Part shown: piece by piece, positions 53,316 to 64,000 of the stretch
Numbering within the stretch: position 1 is the first letter of the stretch
Layout of the letters: each line of letters opens with the position of its first letter
Assembly (NCBI GenBank): GCA_947044365.1
Contig: OX345642.1
Location: forward strand, 2,975,598-3,039,597
Reading direction: 5' to 3'
Origin: Petrosia ficiformis
Lineage: Eukaryota > Porifera > Demospongiae > Haplosclerida > Petrosiidae
Length of the DNA stretch: 64,000 nucleotides
Translations under genes and position numbers: made by a program
Notes under the pieces: generated by a model
What the model was told of the DNA's origin: nothing
Databases searched by the model: none
Seen by the model: only the letters and a program-made list of their open reading frames with translations

Positions 53316-53617
53316 ATGATGTGGATAAACAGTTGTGTGGTCCTGATACTTCTATATCATTTGCAGTTGACTCTTGCACAAGTAGATCTACAATTAACTG
53401 GTTAGTACCCATCAATAGAATTTTATTCTTTAAAATTTATATTGTTTTATATTTATAATTATATCCTATTTTATAGGCTCTTGTATTCAGACTGGACTGA
53501 CTGAGTGTTGTCCAGTTGAATGTCAGGCGCTGGATGGACAGTGTTACTGTGATGAAATTTGTCTAGATGCCTTTGATTGCTGCAGAGATATTTACCAACT
53601 GGATGTCTGTGTAAATT
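53316..53617 (+). CDS. gene B exons 1-2: signal peptide and somatomedin B domain
   Basis: Exon 53316-53400 encodes [20 protein letters not shown] then AQVDLQLT, aligned with the gene A signal peptide; I chose this ATG for that match. The frame is open further upstream from 53211, so a longer N-terminus cannot be excluded. Exon 53477-53617 encodes the eight-Cys domain ([18 protein letters not shown]). Confidence 0.8.
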
Positions 53618-56600
53618 GTGAGTTTAGCACACACCATTGAAAATGTGTTACTTGAATAGACTAAATAAATGCATTATAAACTATTCACTTGGTGGAAAAC
53701 TGAGAAATGGGTAGAATTATGTGTATTTTTAGACTGCTGCTCGAGATTTCCACTCTCAAATGCATAAAAACATTCTTATTTAAACTGTTAACTGTTCATA
53801 TAGTTATCATCAAAAGAGTCTACATTAAATATTTGTATTCCAATGAGTAGCCACCCATTTACATTCCAACAGCTGCAGGAACTGAATGTACTTCAGGTTC
53901 TGTAAGACTTGTTGGAGGATTAAGACCATATGAAGGACTAGTGGAAGTATGTATATTTCAGTCATGGCATCCAGTGTGTAACACCTCATTCTCATATCCT
54001 CAAGCTCTTGTGACTTGTAACCAGCTTGGATATTCTGCTACATTAGGTAATAAATATTACGTTTGTATATTTTATATTTGATTAACATGTATATTAATGT
54101 TCGTCCTAGACTCTCATACAAACACAATTCAGCTTCTAGATAATACCACTGTTCTAAATACAACAGCTTACGGACCTAATTGCAATGGTAATGAACCTCG
54201 TTTGACTGAATGCATAGTTGATTTCAGGTATTGTGTATCTGGTGATGAACAAGCAACAGTGCAATGTATTCCAATAGGTAGGTAGTACATGTTGTGACGT
54301 GACTGTATTGTTTGTCTGTACAATTCATTTCTTATGGAATTGAGGTAATTGATTTATATTACTGAGTGAGTGGTGTTTGTATACGAGAGTAAAATTGTTT
54401 ACTGAGATGTGTCTTTCAAATCATGAAGATTACATTTTCTTTATTTCCTAAATAATTGTATAGTGTGTGATCCACCTTGTGTCAATGGTGTCTGTGCATG
54501 ACTGGAATTATCTGTGATAATGGTATAGTACTAGTGTTTCTTATGTCAAGCCAATGTTTGCTAGTATTTTTTTATGTGAGAAACTCAATGATAAGGTATA
54601 CTATTGTCCCCACTTATAAAAACTTTGATAGATTATGTAGGGTAGGGTTAACTTATGTGGTTTTGCTGCATAAACTGAGCTATTGGTTGGTAAATCTCTG
54701 TCATGTTTATCTGTTCTCAACAACAACCCTAATTGAAGTTATATCTTTTTTGACATAGCAGATGTATTTGTTTATATATTATATATCATTTAATTTATTG
54801 TAAACACAATGGTGTTTACATAAGTACACTAAACACACTTGCAGAAAGTTTCCAATAATACTTCAATGGGTTCATCCACTCTAAATTTAATGGTTGTTTA
54901 CATATTAATAATTATCCCCTAGAGAACTGAGCATGCTTTTCATAATTCTTCCCATTTCCAACACTGGCGGCTCTGCTCCAGATATCTTGGCTAGCAAAAT
55001 TGTCTCCTTTTATGACATAGAGTACTACTTCTAGCAACTTGCTTACTGGAACTAGAAAGCTTTGTAAGACTAATACAAATGCAGTGCTCTCACTCTTTTG
55101 ACAGCAACTGGGGCAAACAAAACAACCCCACTGCATGTTGGCACCAGCTACACCCATGATATTGGGCTTTACAGCAAAAGAAAAGTCTCAGCTACCCATC
55201 AGATTGCACAGGTAGGGTCACTGAAAATCTCCCTCATACTCTATATTTAGGCCAAAGTGTGGCCGAAAAAACATCAACGTTTTTTAGCCATTTTCATGGC
55301 CTCATCACTGAAAGCAATTACAAACATTTTGAATGCTTCATAATGCTAGGAATGCACTCCCAAGGGATCAAATGTCTAGATATGTGACATCAGTCCTTGA
55401 AGGGTTAAAGATTGTAATGACAATAGGACAAAGTTTATAGTAATCAGATTATGAAATATGAACAGTTTTAAGTCATCCAGCATTATGGCTAAGGAAAAAC
55501 AATTCTCAAACAGTATTTATGGCTTGGCACTTGTATTCTCTTTACATACTTATTTATGGGAATACTATAATGCAATTCACTTTAAAAGCACCAGTATTAA
55601 TGCTAAAGTGCTGTAGACCTGTATGATCACTTCATAAAATCAATTATTTTCCATACAACATTAGGTGGCGGCCCAACAGTTAGGTCGGTCAGATTTGGCA
55701 TGACCGTTTGTTGGTAATATTATTGTGCCTACTCTTTTTAGTCATAATGAGTATAGCCACTGACATTTGTAGCATCTGCATGGAAGAGGACCATCTCCTT
55801 CTGCCTCCCACCATCAGTGTTTGTTTATGTTGCCACATCTAACGAAGCCAAGTTTATGTCCTGAACAGGTTATTCCACCTAGCTCTGCCAGTCAATAATG
55901 TAAAAAATATGCATGCAATTTACAGAAAAGCAAATTGCTAATGACAGACGAGAGGTGTTACTAAAAGTTTAGAAACTCAATGATAAAGTATACTATCCTC
56001 TGACTTATGGATAGCTTCTGTGAAGAAGAGGGTTATTTTTGCTACATAAACTGACCTATTGGTTGGCAATTCTCTATCATGTTTATCTGTTCTTGGAAAC
56101 AAGCCTAATTTAAGTTACATCTGTTTTTACAAGCAGACGTATTCATTTTTATTAACCCTCGCCCGCACTAGGGGGAGCGGGGTTGCTGTTTTCTGTGTGT
56201 GTGTGTGTTAACAAAAGTTTTGTACAACTAACAAAATTGGAACGTGATGGAGCTACCAAGAGACTTGGAATTATACAAAGATCAAAATAAAAGACAGGCT
56301 TTTTCTAAAACCTTTTGGTTATAAAGTTATGACTATTTTTAAACTCACGATTGCCGTTTCACCACTTTTTGAAGACTTCTGGTAGCAAAAGAGTACATGA
56401 AAACACAACTCATCCTGTTTGAAGGCTATCACTGTTGAATCACAGCTTGAAATCAAGTATAATGGAAGTTGTGGCTGCTACAATATCGAGCTGGCTCTAA
56501 GTTTTCTACCCATGACAGTCACTTTGTAGCTCCTATTATTTCATATGAATTCTTTATGTACCAAGAACCCCCACAGGTGTAGTTAAGTGAATACCATTAA

Positions 56601-59139
56601 GAAGCAAGGAAGTGAACCCACAATGATAGTAGTAGTGGTGGGAAATAAAGAGTGTTTCCACTAAGGATGGTTGAGAAAGAGGATCACCACATCAACATTG
56701 TTTAGACTTTAACCCTAATGACAAGCGACCCTATGGTTCAATGAATTTGTACTGGGTCTTCTCGGTACATAGTGGCATTCATTTCATTTCATGCACATGA
56801 ATAAAGCCACAAAACTGTTGAAGAGTTCTGCACTGAGAGTGCATTCATATTATATAAATCTTATTATATACACAATGGTGTTTACTTAAGTACACTAAAC
56901 CCACTTGCAGAAAATACTTCAATGGGTTCATCCACTCTAAATTTAATGGTTGTTTACTATAAATGTATTAAAGATAGTAATACAGGGCTACAACACTTCA
57001 GGCCTTCATAGTGGTAGCAAACTGCATTATAGTATTCCTATAGATGTAAAGATAAAACTTTAGCATTAATACTGGTGCTTTTAAAGTGAATTGCATTATA
57101 GTATTCCCATAAATAAGTATGTAAAGAGAATACAAGTGCCAAGCCATAAATACTGTTCGAGAATTGTTTATCCTTAGCCATAATGTTAGGATGACTTAAA
57201 ACTGTTCATATTTTATAATCTGATTACTATAACCTATTGTCGTGATTACTTCATAAAAATAATTATTTTCTATACAACATAGTCATAGGTGGGTCAACAG
57301 TCAGGCTAGTTGGATTTTGGCATGACCATTTGGTAATATTATTCTACCTACTCTGTTTTTTTAGTCATAAAGATGTCTATTATAGTTATTTCTGGATATT
57401 GGTAGCCACTTATAGTGACAAAGTAATTCAGTATATATCATAAGTTTATGATGCAAATTTTTCCCTCGATATTGTAATTAGCAATCGATAAATAGCCATA
57501 CTTTGTTCTCCATAAAAGTGTTCTTGTTTCTTTTCATAATACACATAATGAGTTGTATTGTTGAAAGGCATTCCATGCAGTACCAAATCCCGATGGAAGT
57601 ACTTCTGTTTATGTCCAGTGGGTTATGATTAAATGGAAATTTTATATGTCAAGGTATCTTTCAATAACACTGTAGATTGACTTGCGCATTATTACTAATC
57701 AGCCAAATGTAGTTGTAGTTACTATGTCTTTGTGAAGAGTACAGCACCCCCTTCTGAACACTAACTCCAATAAATAAATTGGACTATTACCCTATAGACC
57801 ACACCTAATACAATGAATGCTGTGCTGTGCAGAAATGTGGTGTGGTGATTAGTACATAGAGTGATGTACTCTTTATCATACCACAGTGGCAAGACATACT
57901 CTGCAGCATAACATTCAGTTTTAGAAGACATTTGAAATGAATTGAGAACTAATGTGCAGAAAGGCAGGGTTAGAGGTATCTGGCTTTAGCTTGATATCTC
58001 GTCTCTGAAATATGCTCAAAACTGTCCTCAACCGATTAAAATAATATTGTTGTCTAGAAGTGTTAATTCATTAATTAAGGGTGGAGCTGCTTTGCAGATA
58101 GCTGCAAAGTGCATATTACTATATAGCTATTTTTATCATAGTTGTGGTTGTCAATTATAGGGTCCATGCCCCTCAATCCTAGGTGCATGTGTCCTTAACT
58201 TGATCCTATGGGCACACATCCTTAATCCTAAATTTGAATTGATACTAATCCTCCTCTCCAAAACTCCGTGGTAACTCTCTTATGTTCCCTCACTTGTCCG
58301 CTATCATTGCAGGTTCACTTTAATTTCCCATCTACCCCACGTTCATGATCAGTGGCTTAGCCAAACTTGTTAAGTTAGTAAGGCCTGGCGCCACAAAATT
58401 TAATCATTAATTATTCATGAGGTGTGGGAATTTATTATTAATTGAATACGTGTCGTCATATGCGCATACAACAGTTCATAATAATTAGGAAAAATTACGA
58501 TTCAATAGTTAAAGTTAGCAATTTCATTAATTAAGAAAGTTAACATTTATCAATACGTTAAACGATGGTAATATGTAATAACTGAAAATATGATTTAAGA
58601 TAGGATAATGTTTCTGCTTTTGTCTCCATTGATGATTTCTTCCAACACCTTAGCTAGAATCACAGGTTAATGATTCAGAATAAAGAATAAAGTTGAACTT
58701 GATATTCTTCCATATCAGAGAAATTCATGCTGTCATACTCAATTGAAGTTAGCCTCACATTCAGTACCCTCGCATTCCACACCTCACTGTAAACCCCGCC
58801 TAGCGAAACTCTGCTAGCCATGCTTGTTCGCAATTGAGCCACTCCTATTATCTGAGCCACGCCTATGTTAAATGAGCCACACCTGCTTACTAGATCTCCT
58901 ACTGCAAATGGCAGTAGGAAATCGAGTAAATAATTGCCAATCAGGCAACGGCAACTGTGAAACAGTAAAACTGTCATAACATTCAAAAATGACTAACACA
59001 AACAGTTTACATTTTGAGTCTACTGTATCTCGTTCTACTGTTTAGTTTGATTCAGTGTGATATTGATATCACACACAGGCACATATATAACCAGACTACC
59101 GTAACCTTCTGTCTACATGTAGTGAATGTTAAATAATTG

Positions 59140-59196
<57 letters not shown>

Positions 59197-62100
59197 CAGG
59201 AATGATTGTTCTTGGTTTCATCCTGGCGCTGACTGTTATTGTGTAGAGCAACCAAATACAATACATTTGAATGATTTTTTTTGTGAACCAAAGGGTTGGC
59301 AGGTATCATCTCTTTTGAAAATTTCTTGCCACCTTGTAGACTTTTAATTTTACACAAGACTAGAGAAGTATTATATAATTACATGTAGACTTTAACTTCT
59401 GTACATTAATTAATTATTTACTCGATCTCCTACTGCCATTTGCAGTAGGAGATCAAGTAAGCAGGTGTGGCTCATTTAACATAGCATATGGCCAAGATAT
59501 ATTGAGAAAAAAACATCCCATTAAATCTACAAGAGCCTGTACTACTTTTGTTCTTACACCACCAGTAAGTGGTGAGGAGCAAAGACGACTTCTCTCAATA
59601 GCATGCCTGCCATGGGATTGGTGTAATAGATTTATCATATACAAACATGATTTTGTTTTATAAATATGCCTGAATCAATTATTATACTTATTTAGATTCC
59701 ATTTTGTCAGTAGTTTTTACATATATAACTGAATATTAGCTACAATTATCATTTTTAAAATACCTATATATATTATGTACTATGATCAGCTTAGTATAAG
59801 AAATAAGTGTAACATAAAATGTGGTCACCATTTCATTTTACATTCATCTCTTCAGATATTAATGAGTGTAATCGAGCTGTACTCTGTGAACAAGAATGTA
59901 TCAATACTAATGGGAGTTATTATTGTGACTGTCTGGAAGGATATAGACTAGCAAATGATGGCAGCTCATGTATAGGTTAGTATTTTGTTTATTACAGGTT
60001 AGCTTTACTATAGGGCTTGTAGTTACTGAATATCCTTCATTACATACAATAAGCATTTGGCCTGATAGGGATTTCTGCTTGTGATGTCAAAGGATAGCTG
60101 CTAAATATGTTTTAATTGTTGTATATGATAACTTGTCTGACAAAGATGCTATCAAGTATTTGAGAGTAAGAGATGATGCTGTGTATGTGATGAGACTAGC
60201 ACTATTGCAGCCTATCTCAAACTACTTGATAATATGTATTACATAAACCTCAAAAGTTTTGCAAGATTTGAAAACAATTTAAACTCAAAGTTGTAAAAGT
60301 GTAACTATATTTTCATAACTATGAGCAAAGCAGGCATTTGTGTTGGTATTGGCAGATCCATCTTGTGCACATGCCTCATTTGTACGAGTTTGGTATAGGT
60401 GGTGATGGTTGGGTTGAGGTTAGATGCAGGAAAGTCTTTTTTATGAACTGCTGGGTTGTGTTTGAGGAATGGAGCTGTCCAGGGCCTGTCTACATGACAA
60501 AATAATCATACTGTTACATTATTGATAACTTACTTGGCATAATCTTCTTGATTGTCACACTTTTACTGAATATGGTGTAGCACTTTTCTCATTAAATAAA
60601 AGGTTCTGTCTCTGGGCTGCCTATGAAAGGGATTTTAAAAAGAGTTTTCTGGGACACTTGTGCGTGGTACCATGAAGACTCGTTGGTCATTCCAAGCTCT
60701 ATTAGATTGATTGGCTCTCTCCCAACTACCTCTTCTGAAAACATACACATCTCTTAAGAAATCAGCTTAAAGTAGTGGGGTGGTGAGCAAATCTCTTCTT
60801 GGTCACATGTAGTATGCAAGTCTTACCCCTTTTCATTACATTTGCGTGGTTAACTAAATTGAATATTAATTTTCATAATTATATTTATAATTGGTATACT
60901 AGTCCATACTTTATTACAGAAATAAATGAATGTCTAGAAGGTCTTCATAACTGTTCTAAAGAAACAGAGATCTGTATTAATACTTTTGGAGGCTTTGAAT
61001 GTCAATGTATTACAGGATACATGAAAGAGAATGGAGTATGCAATGGTATGTGCAAATGAAGATTAGAGTATGTTCTTATTTCTTCATTTCATTAGATATC
61101 AATGAATGTGATGTATTTAATGGAGGTTGTTCTCACTTTTGTACTAATACTAATGGAAGTTACTATTGTTCATGTCCAGTGGGTTATGAATTAGTTAATG
61201 AACTACTATGTAAAGGTATAAGTAGAGCTGAATCGACCAGTAAACTAAACAAATAAATTATATAGAACATGTTTCTATTATAAATATGTAATGCTTAAAC
61301 TGTGCACTTTATTATAATTCACTTCTCAGATATTGACGAGTGCTCAAATAGTTCTCTAAATGATTGTGATCAAATCTGTATAAACACATTTGGAAGTTTC
61401 ATGTGTCAATGTAGAGATGGATATGAACATATAAATAATAGCTGCATTGGTGAGTCTTTTATTTTCATTACTGTACAAGTCATATTAGGAATGCAGGCTG
61501 TATATATCCTCAATTTTTTCTACTACTTTGTAGTTCAACAATGTAGTGAAGTATTGACCTCTCCATCTAATGGAACACTAGAGTGTAATTCCAGTGTACA
61601 AGTGACACATACAAGATGTATTACAAGTTGTGATATTGGATATGAAGTAGTTGGTTCAGCAGTTTGTATATGTCAACCTGATGGGACTTGGTCTGGAGAG
61701 AGTGCTTACTGTCAACCATTGAGATGTCCTACTTTATTCCCTCCTATCAATGGATATGTTCTGCTTCCCTGTACACCATTATATGATTCTGAATGTATTG
61801 TGAGGTGTTTTGATGGATTTGAGTTAGTGAATGGTAACGGTTCAGTATATTGTGATCTTGATGAAAACAATAAAGGGATGGTACAATGGACTGGATATGG
61901 TATCTGTAACAGCAGTAAGTATTGTTAGATCAACTATATTAACATAATAGTGTCCTGTGTTTTGCCATACATCACTGCATGTACTGCCTTATATGGAAAC
62001 CACTGTAAACTGCGTAAGTGATTTAAGTAGGTGTGGTAAGTGTTTCTTAAAATATATAAAAAATATTATTAAAATTATTATCAATCGTGTGTCTGACAAG

Positions 62101-64000
62101 ATGAGTAGAAGTAGTCTGTATAATCCTACACTTCTTTTCAGACAGAAAATACTAATATAGTCATTAAAGGATAAGTGCAACCAAGTCAAGGTACTGTGTT
62201 GAGTCTACAGGGTAGGGTGTACAAAAGGATGATTAATAGATAACAACAAAAGCAATATCTCTAATGAAATAAGCACATGATGATTAGTTTGTTATCTGGA
62301 GCTGTCTTCTTGAGTTTCATCTTGGCTTGTAGAACTTTCGTTTTAGGCTTCCAGTTAGTTTGAAGGTCCTATTTGAAGTATTCCATCCTGAAATGTGTAA
62401 TGGTTTTTTAATCGCAATTACATCTCTACTAAACCACAAATCTGCATCAGACTATGGCTTGACTGTCATGAGTTCTTCTGCACAACATTGCTAATAATTG
62501 CCCACCCACTTCCCACAAACCATAACACTTATATTAAACCCGGCCTTTTGACCATATTTGAAATTTTGCTGAGAGTGTGATTTGACAACAGATGGTTAGT
62601 GCACTTTGGCGATCCTCCACGGGACTCAAAAGCTCCTGGTTATATACAGTGGCGTAGAAACCACTTTTATATAATCCTACATAAATACCAACATCACCAT
62701 AAAGCAAAAGACAATGAGCTGTACTTATGTAGGGTTATATGGAAGAGGTTATTTAATTTTGGGTTCTACATCAACCCCTATGTTATTACCATCCCAACGG
62801 CCTTGTTTGCATAATGTTTGGGTTTTGACATCCCTACATCTTTCATTTTTATTGAAATTTTATTATTCATGTAATATAGTTTATTATAGTTCCAGAAGCC
62901 CATAAAAATAATAGCTCGAATCTGTAGGCAAATGCAATGGTGATTAGTTTGTTTCACATTGAGAAAAAAAAAGCATTCTCCACATAGCAGAATTCAATAA
63001 CCGAGTTGACATACTGGGTAGTGTATTTAGCACTAACAAGATATTTTTTCATTCAAATTTCATTTCATGTATGATGAAACTAGGTAAAAAGTATTTCCAG
63101 AACTTAATTTGATGTAGAAAGGACAGTTGTATAAAAGTAAAGAACTGGTAAAATAAATACAGAAAATATCACTTCCACTATGTAGAGCATCTTATGGGAA
63201 ACTATCTGAGACCACTATTATATTGTTATTATTATAATTATTAGTTAGACTATACATTACTAATCTAACATTGACCTCCAATCTAACTACAATCAATTGC
63301 TAAAAACTTTACTGTTTTTTAGGAACACCTGTTTGTGCAAACGATTCTTGTAAGCATGGAGGAATCTGTAGTGAGACTAGTGATAATAAGTTTACTTGTG
63401 ACTGTACAGGAACACTATATCAAGGCTTAACATGTGAACAAGGATTGGTTATTATTACTGAGATAAGTGTACTAACTCAATATCAGCCATCAATGGTTAG
63501 TATACTTGCTAGACCTGATGAAGAACTAATTGTGGATTTTAACGATGTATGCAGATCAATAGGAGTTGGTCAAGGAATAGAACCAAATGGATGTCAGCAG
63601 ATTAGATTTACTAGGACTCAGACAATGAAGCAAATTTCGATAATTCCTTTTAGTCCTGGCTTCTTTGAACTGAAAATAGGATTAAGTGGTAATAACTCCA
63701 GGGATTATGTACAACCTCAATCTATTCCAGTTATAGTTGTTAGTCAAGGGCAAGATTCACCATACTTCAATACATTTGGAGATAATACCATTCATGTAAC
63801 TCGTAGTTGTTGTTCTAGTAGAAGATCTCCATTGATATGTAAACCATCCATCAGATCTATACCTATAGTCTTTCAGAGTTCATGTAACTGGACCTCAACA
63901 ACAAATTCTTTAAGCACAGGTGGAATTGTTTTCTCTTCTTTTAACAGCTTCTACTTGCCAATATCAGTTGCTGGACTAAGTATATCAAAGAATAGGTTAT
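53316..64000 (+). CDS. gene B: paralog of gene A, partial at right edge
   Basis: It repeats the gene A order: signal peptide, somatomedin B, SRCR, EGFs, double sushi, then the EGF plus large unknown domain, where the window ends. It is missing the two EGF exons equivalent to 4114 and 4266. The counterparts of 3959 and 5628 are ruined (54464, 57592). The remaining exons (53316-53400, 53477-53617, 53873-54046, 54110-54277, 59856-59975, 60920-61045, 61096-61215, 61330-61449, 61534-61914, 63323 on) have good splice sites and join in phase 1. It may be a functional shorter paralog. Confidence 0.72.
53873..54277 (+). CDS. gene B exons 3-4: SRCR domain
   Basis: The exons are 53873-54046 and 54110-54277, phase 1. 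The sequence [19 protein letters not shown] is identical to gene A. The second half is more diverged ([25 protein letters not shown]). The acceptor at 53872 is preferred because using ctgcag four codons on would create a TGA. Confidence 0.85.
54464..54522 (+). pseudogene. gene B: EGF exon ruined by 34-nt deletion
   Basis: This is the counterpart of 3959-4051 but 59 nt long, not 93. After GTCAATGGTGTCTGTG it jumps to CATGACTGG, which gives TGA at once. The acceptor tatag and donor gtatag remain. Skipping it keeps the frame. Confidence 0.75.
54570..57400. repeat. intron-internal duplication with inverted segment
   Basis: Segments of about 54570-55760 recur at about 55970-57370: 54795-54905 with 56870-56985, and 55620-55755 with 57240-57370, in direct order. 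Between them 55430-55610 is matched in reverse complement by about 57055-57240. The second copy lacks the piggyBac-like insert. Confidence 0.7.
54916..55404. mobile_element. piggyBac-like non-autonomous element, second copy
   Basis: The ends are cccctagagaactga and, inverted, cccttcaaggactgatg. TTAT (54912-54915) and TTAA (55405-55408) flank it. The middle matches 15801-16376 in many places (gccaaag..gtggccgaaaaa). The duplicated copy of the flank (near 56970) reads tattaaagat without an insert, the expected empty TTAA site. Confidence 0.8.
57592..57653 (+). pseudogene. gene B: remnant of an EGF exon
   Basis: Only the second half of the counterpart of 5628-5747 remains (gatggaagtacttctg... 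tatgtcaag|gtatct). The first half and the acceptor are deleted, and a base is missing in ttatgattaaatgg. It cannot be used. Confidence 0.78.
57654..58854 (+). other. gene B intron, unclassified
   Basis: No exon is seen. About 58325-58440 (cagtggcttagccaaa... cattaattattcatgagg) resembles the left part of the hAT-like element at 5814. Confidence 0.4.
58855..59487. repeat. inverted-repeat element of about 630 bp in gene B intron
   Basis: The left arm 58855-58932 (cacgcctatgttaaatgagc ... cgagtaaataatt) is repeated in reverse complement at 59412-59487. Each arm itself contains a small palindrome (ctcctactgc/gcagtaggag). A (TA)n tract lies between (59147-59191). The short frames crossing the tract are artefacts. 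Confidence 0.78.
59856..59975 (+). CDS. gene B: EGF exon
   Basis: The exon is 120 nt, phase 1-1. It encodes [15 protein letters not shown] and [17 protein letters not shown]. It is the counterpart of 7010 and 22691. By the gene B model it follows the SRCR exon at 54277 when the two dead EGFs are skipped. Confidence 0.85.
59976..60919 (+). other. gene B intron
   Basis: No exon or element is recognised. Confidence 0.5.
60920..61449 (+). CDS. gene B: three EGF exons
   Basis: The exons are 60920-61045 (126, [19 protein letters not shown]), 61096-61215 (120, [16 protein letters not shown]) and 61330-61449 (120, [17 protein letters not shown]), phase 1-1. They match exons 10-12 of gene A one for one. 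Confidence 0.87.
61534..61914 (+). CDS. gene B: two sushi domains
   Basis: The exon is 381 nt, one codon longer than the gene A copies because of an extra Ser at the end (GICNSS, donor gtaagt), phase 1-1. All twelve cysteines are kept. An extra Cys replaces Arg in [10 protein letters not shown]. Confidence 0.87.
61915..63322 (+). other. gene B intron with M3 copy
   Basis: No exon is seen. About 62645-62870 is an M3 relative (tccctacatctttcatttt etc.). About 63035-63212 is paralogous to 39100-39236 plus 39890 on, and is the empty site for the foldback element there. Confidence 0.55.
63323..64000 (+). CDS. gene B: EGF plus large unrecognised domain, cut by window end
   Basis: It begins [16 protein letters not shown] after ttttttag and follows exons 14, 31 and 49 through RSCCSSR to ..GLSISKNRL, where the window ends. 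The frame is open throughout the visible 678 nt. Confidence 0.85.

Noticed and set aside
59052..59357. Open frames crossing the (TA)n tract on both strands
   Set aside because: They encode Ile-Tyr repeats from the microsatellite inside an inverted-repeat element. The frame at 17134-17385 is rejected for the same reason.
1..64000. tRNA or rRNA genes
   Set aside because: No cloverleaf with internal A and B boxes and no rRNA-like stretch was noticed by eye. A tRNAscan run could overturn this.

Overview
This is a eukaryotic, AT-rich window from an invertebrate genome. It has no bacterial operon structure. Genes are split into many short exons by small GT-AG (sometimes GC-AG) introns, and the introns are full of small non-autonomous DNA transposons. 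The protein modules (somatomedin B, SRCR, calcium-binding EGF, selectin-type sushi, Ig, Kunitz, TIL) in one secreted protein, the intron style and a Crypton-type recombinase gene point to an early-branching metazoan. A demosponge such as Amphimedon is my best guess; the species is inference.

The window is a tandem array of one giant gene family. Positions 330-395 are the last exon of an upstream paralog (gene Z). Gene A fills 2668-52364. Gene B, a third paralog on the same strand, starts at 53316 and runs off the right edge. Between Z and A lies a degenerate Crypton-like recombinase gene (about 1454-2342) next to a 133-bp perfect-looking hairpin.

I reconstruct gene A as 66 exons. When four damaged EGF exons are left out, the exon lengths sum to 20,262 nt, a multiple of three, for about 6,753 residues. 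The order is: signal peptide, somatomedin B, SRCR, a run of EGF modules, two sushi modules, one EGF plus a large unrecognised domain, a coiled coil with a Cys-rich region, and more EGFs. The block from EGFs to coiled coil occurs three times with a period of about 14 kb (sushi exons at 9230, 23622 and 37665). Only the third copy continues into two Ig domains, a possible SEA-like region and an ephrin-receptor-like Cys-rich module. It then ends in a chain of Kunitz, TIL and related Cys-rich modules. No transmembrane segment is visible, so the product is probably a secreted extracellular-matrix or cell-surface protein.

There are signs of decay and flux. Gene A has an in-frame TGA at 43065-43067 (codon 5233), an EGF exon with a lost acceptor, one with a lost donor, one with a 1-nt deletion and one truncated. 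Gene B has two ruined EGF exons. All EGF exons are symmetric phase 1-1, so skipping a dead one keeps the frame. Introns hold piggyBac-, pogo-, hAT- and unclassified MITE-like elements, several with a matching empty site in a paralogous intron of this same window.
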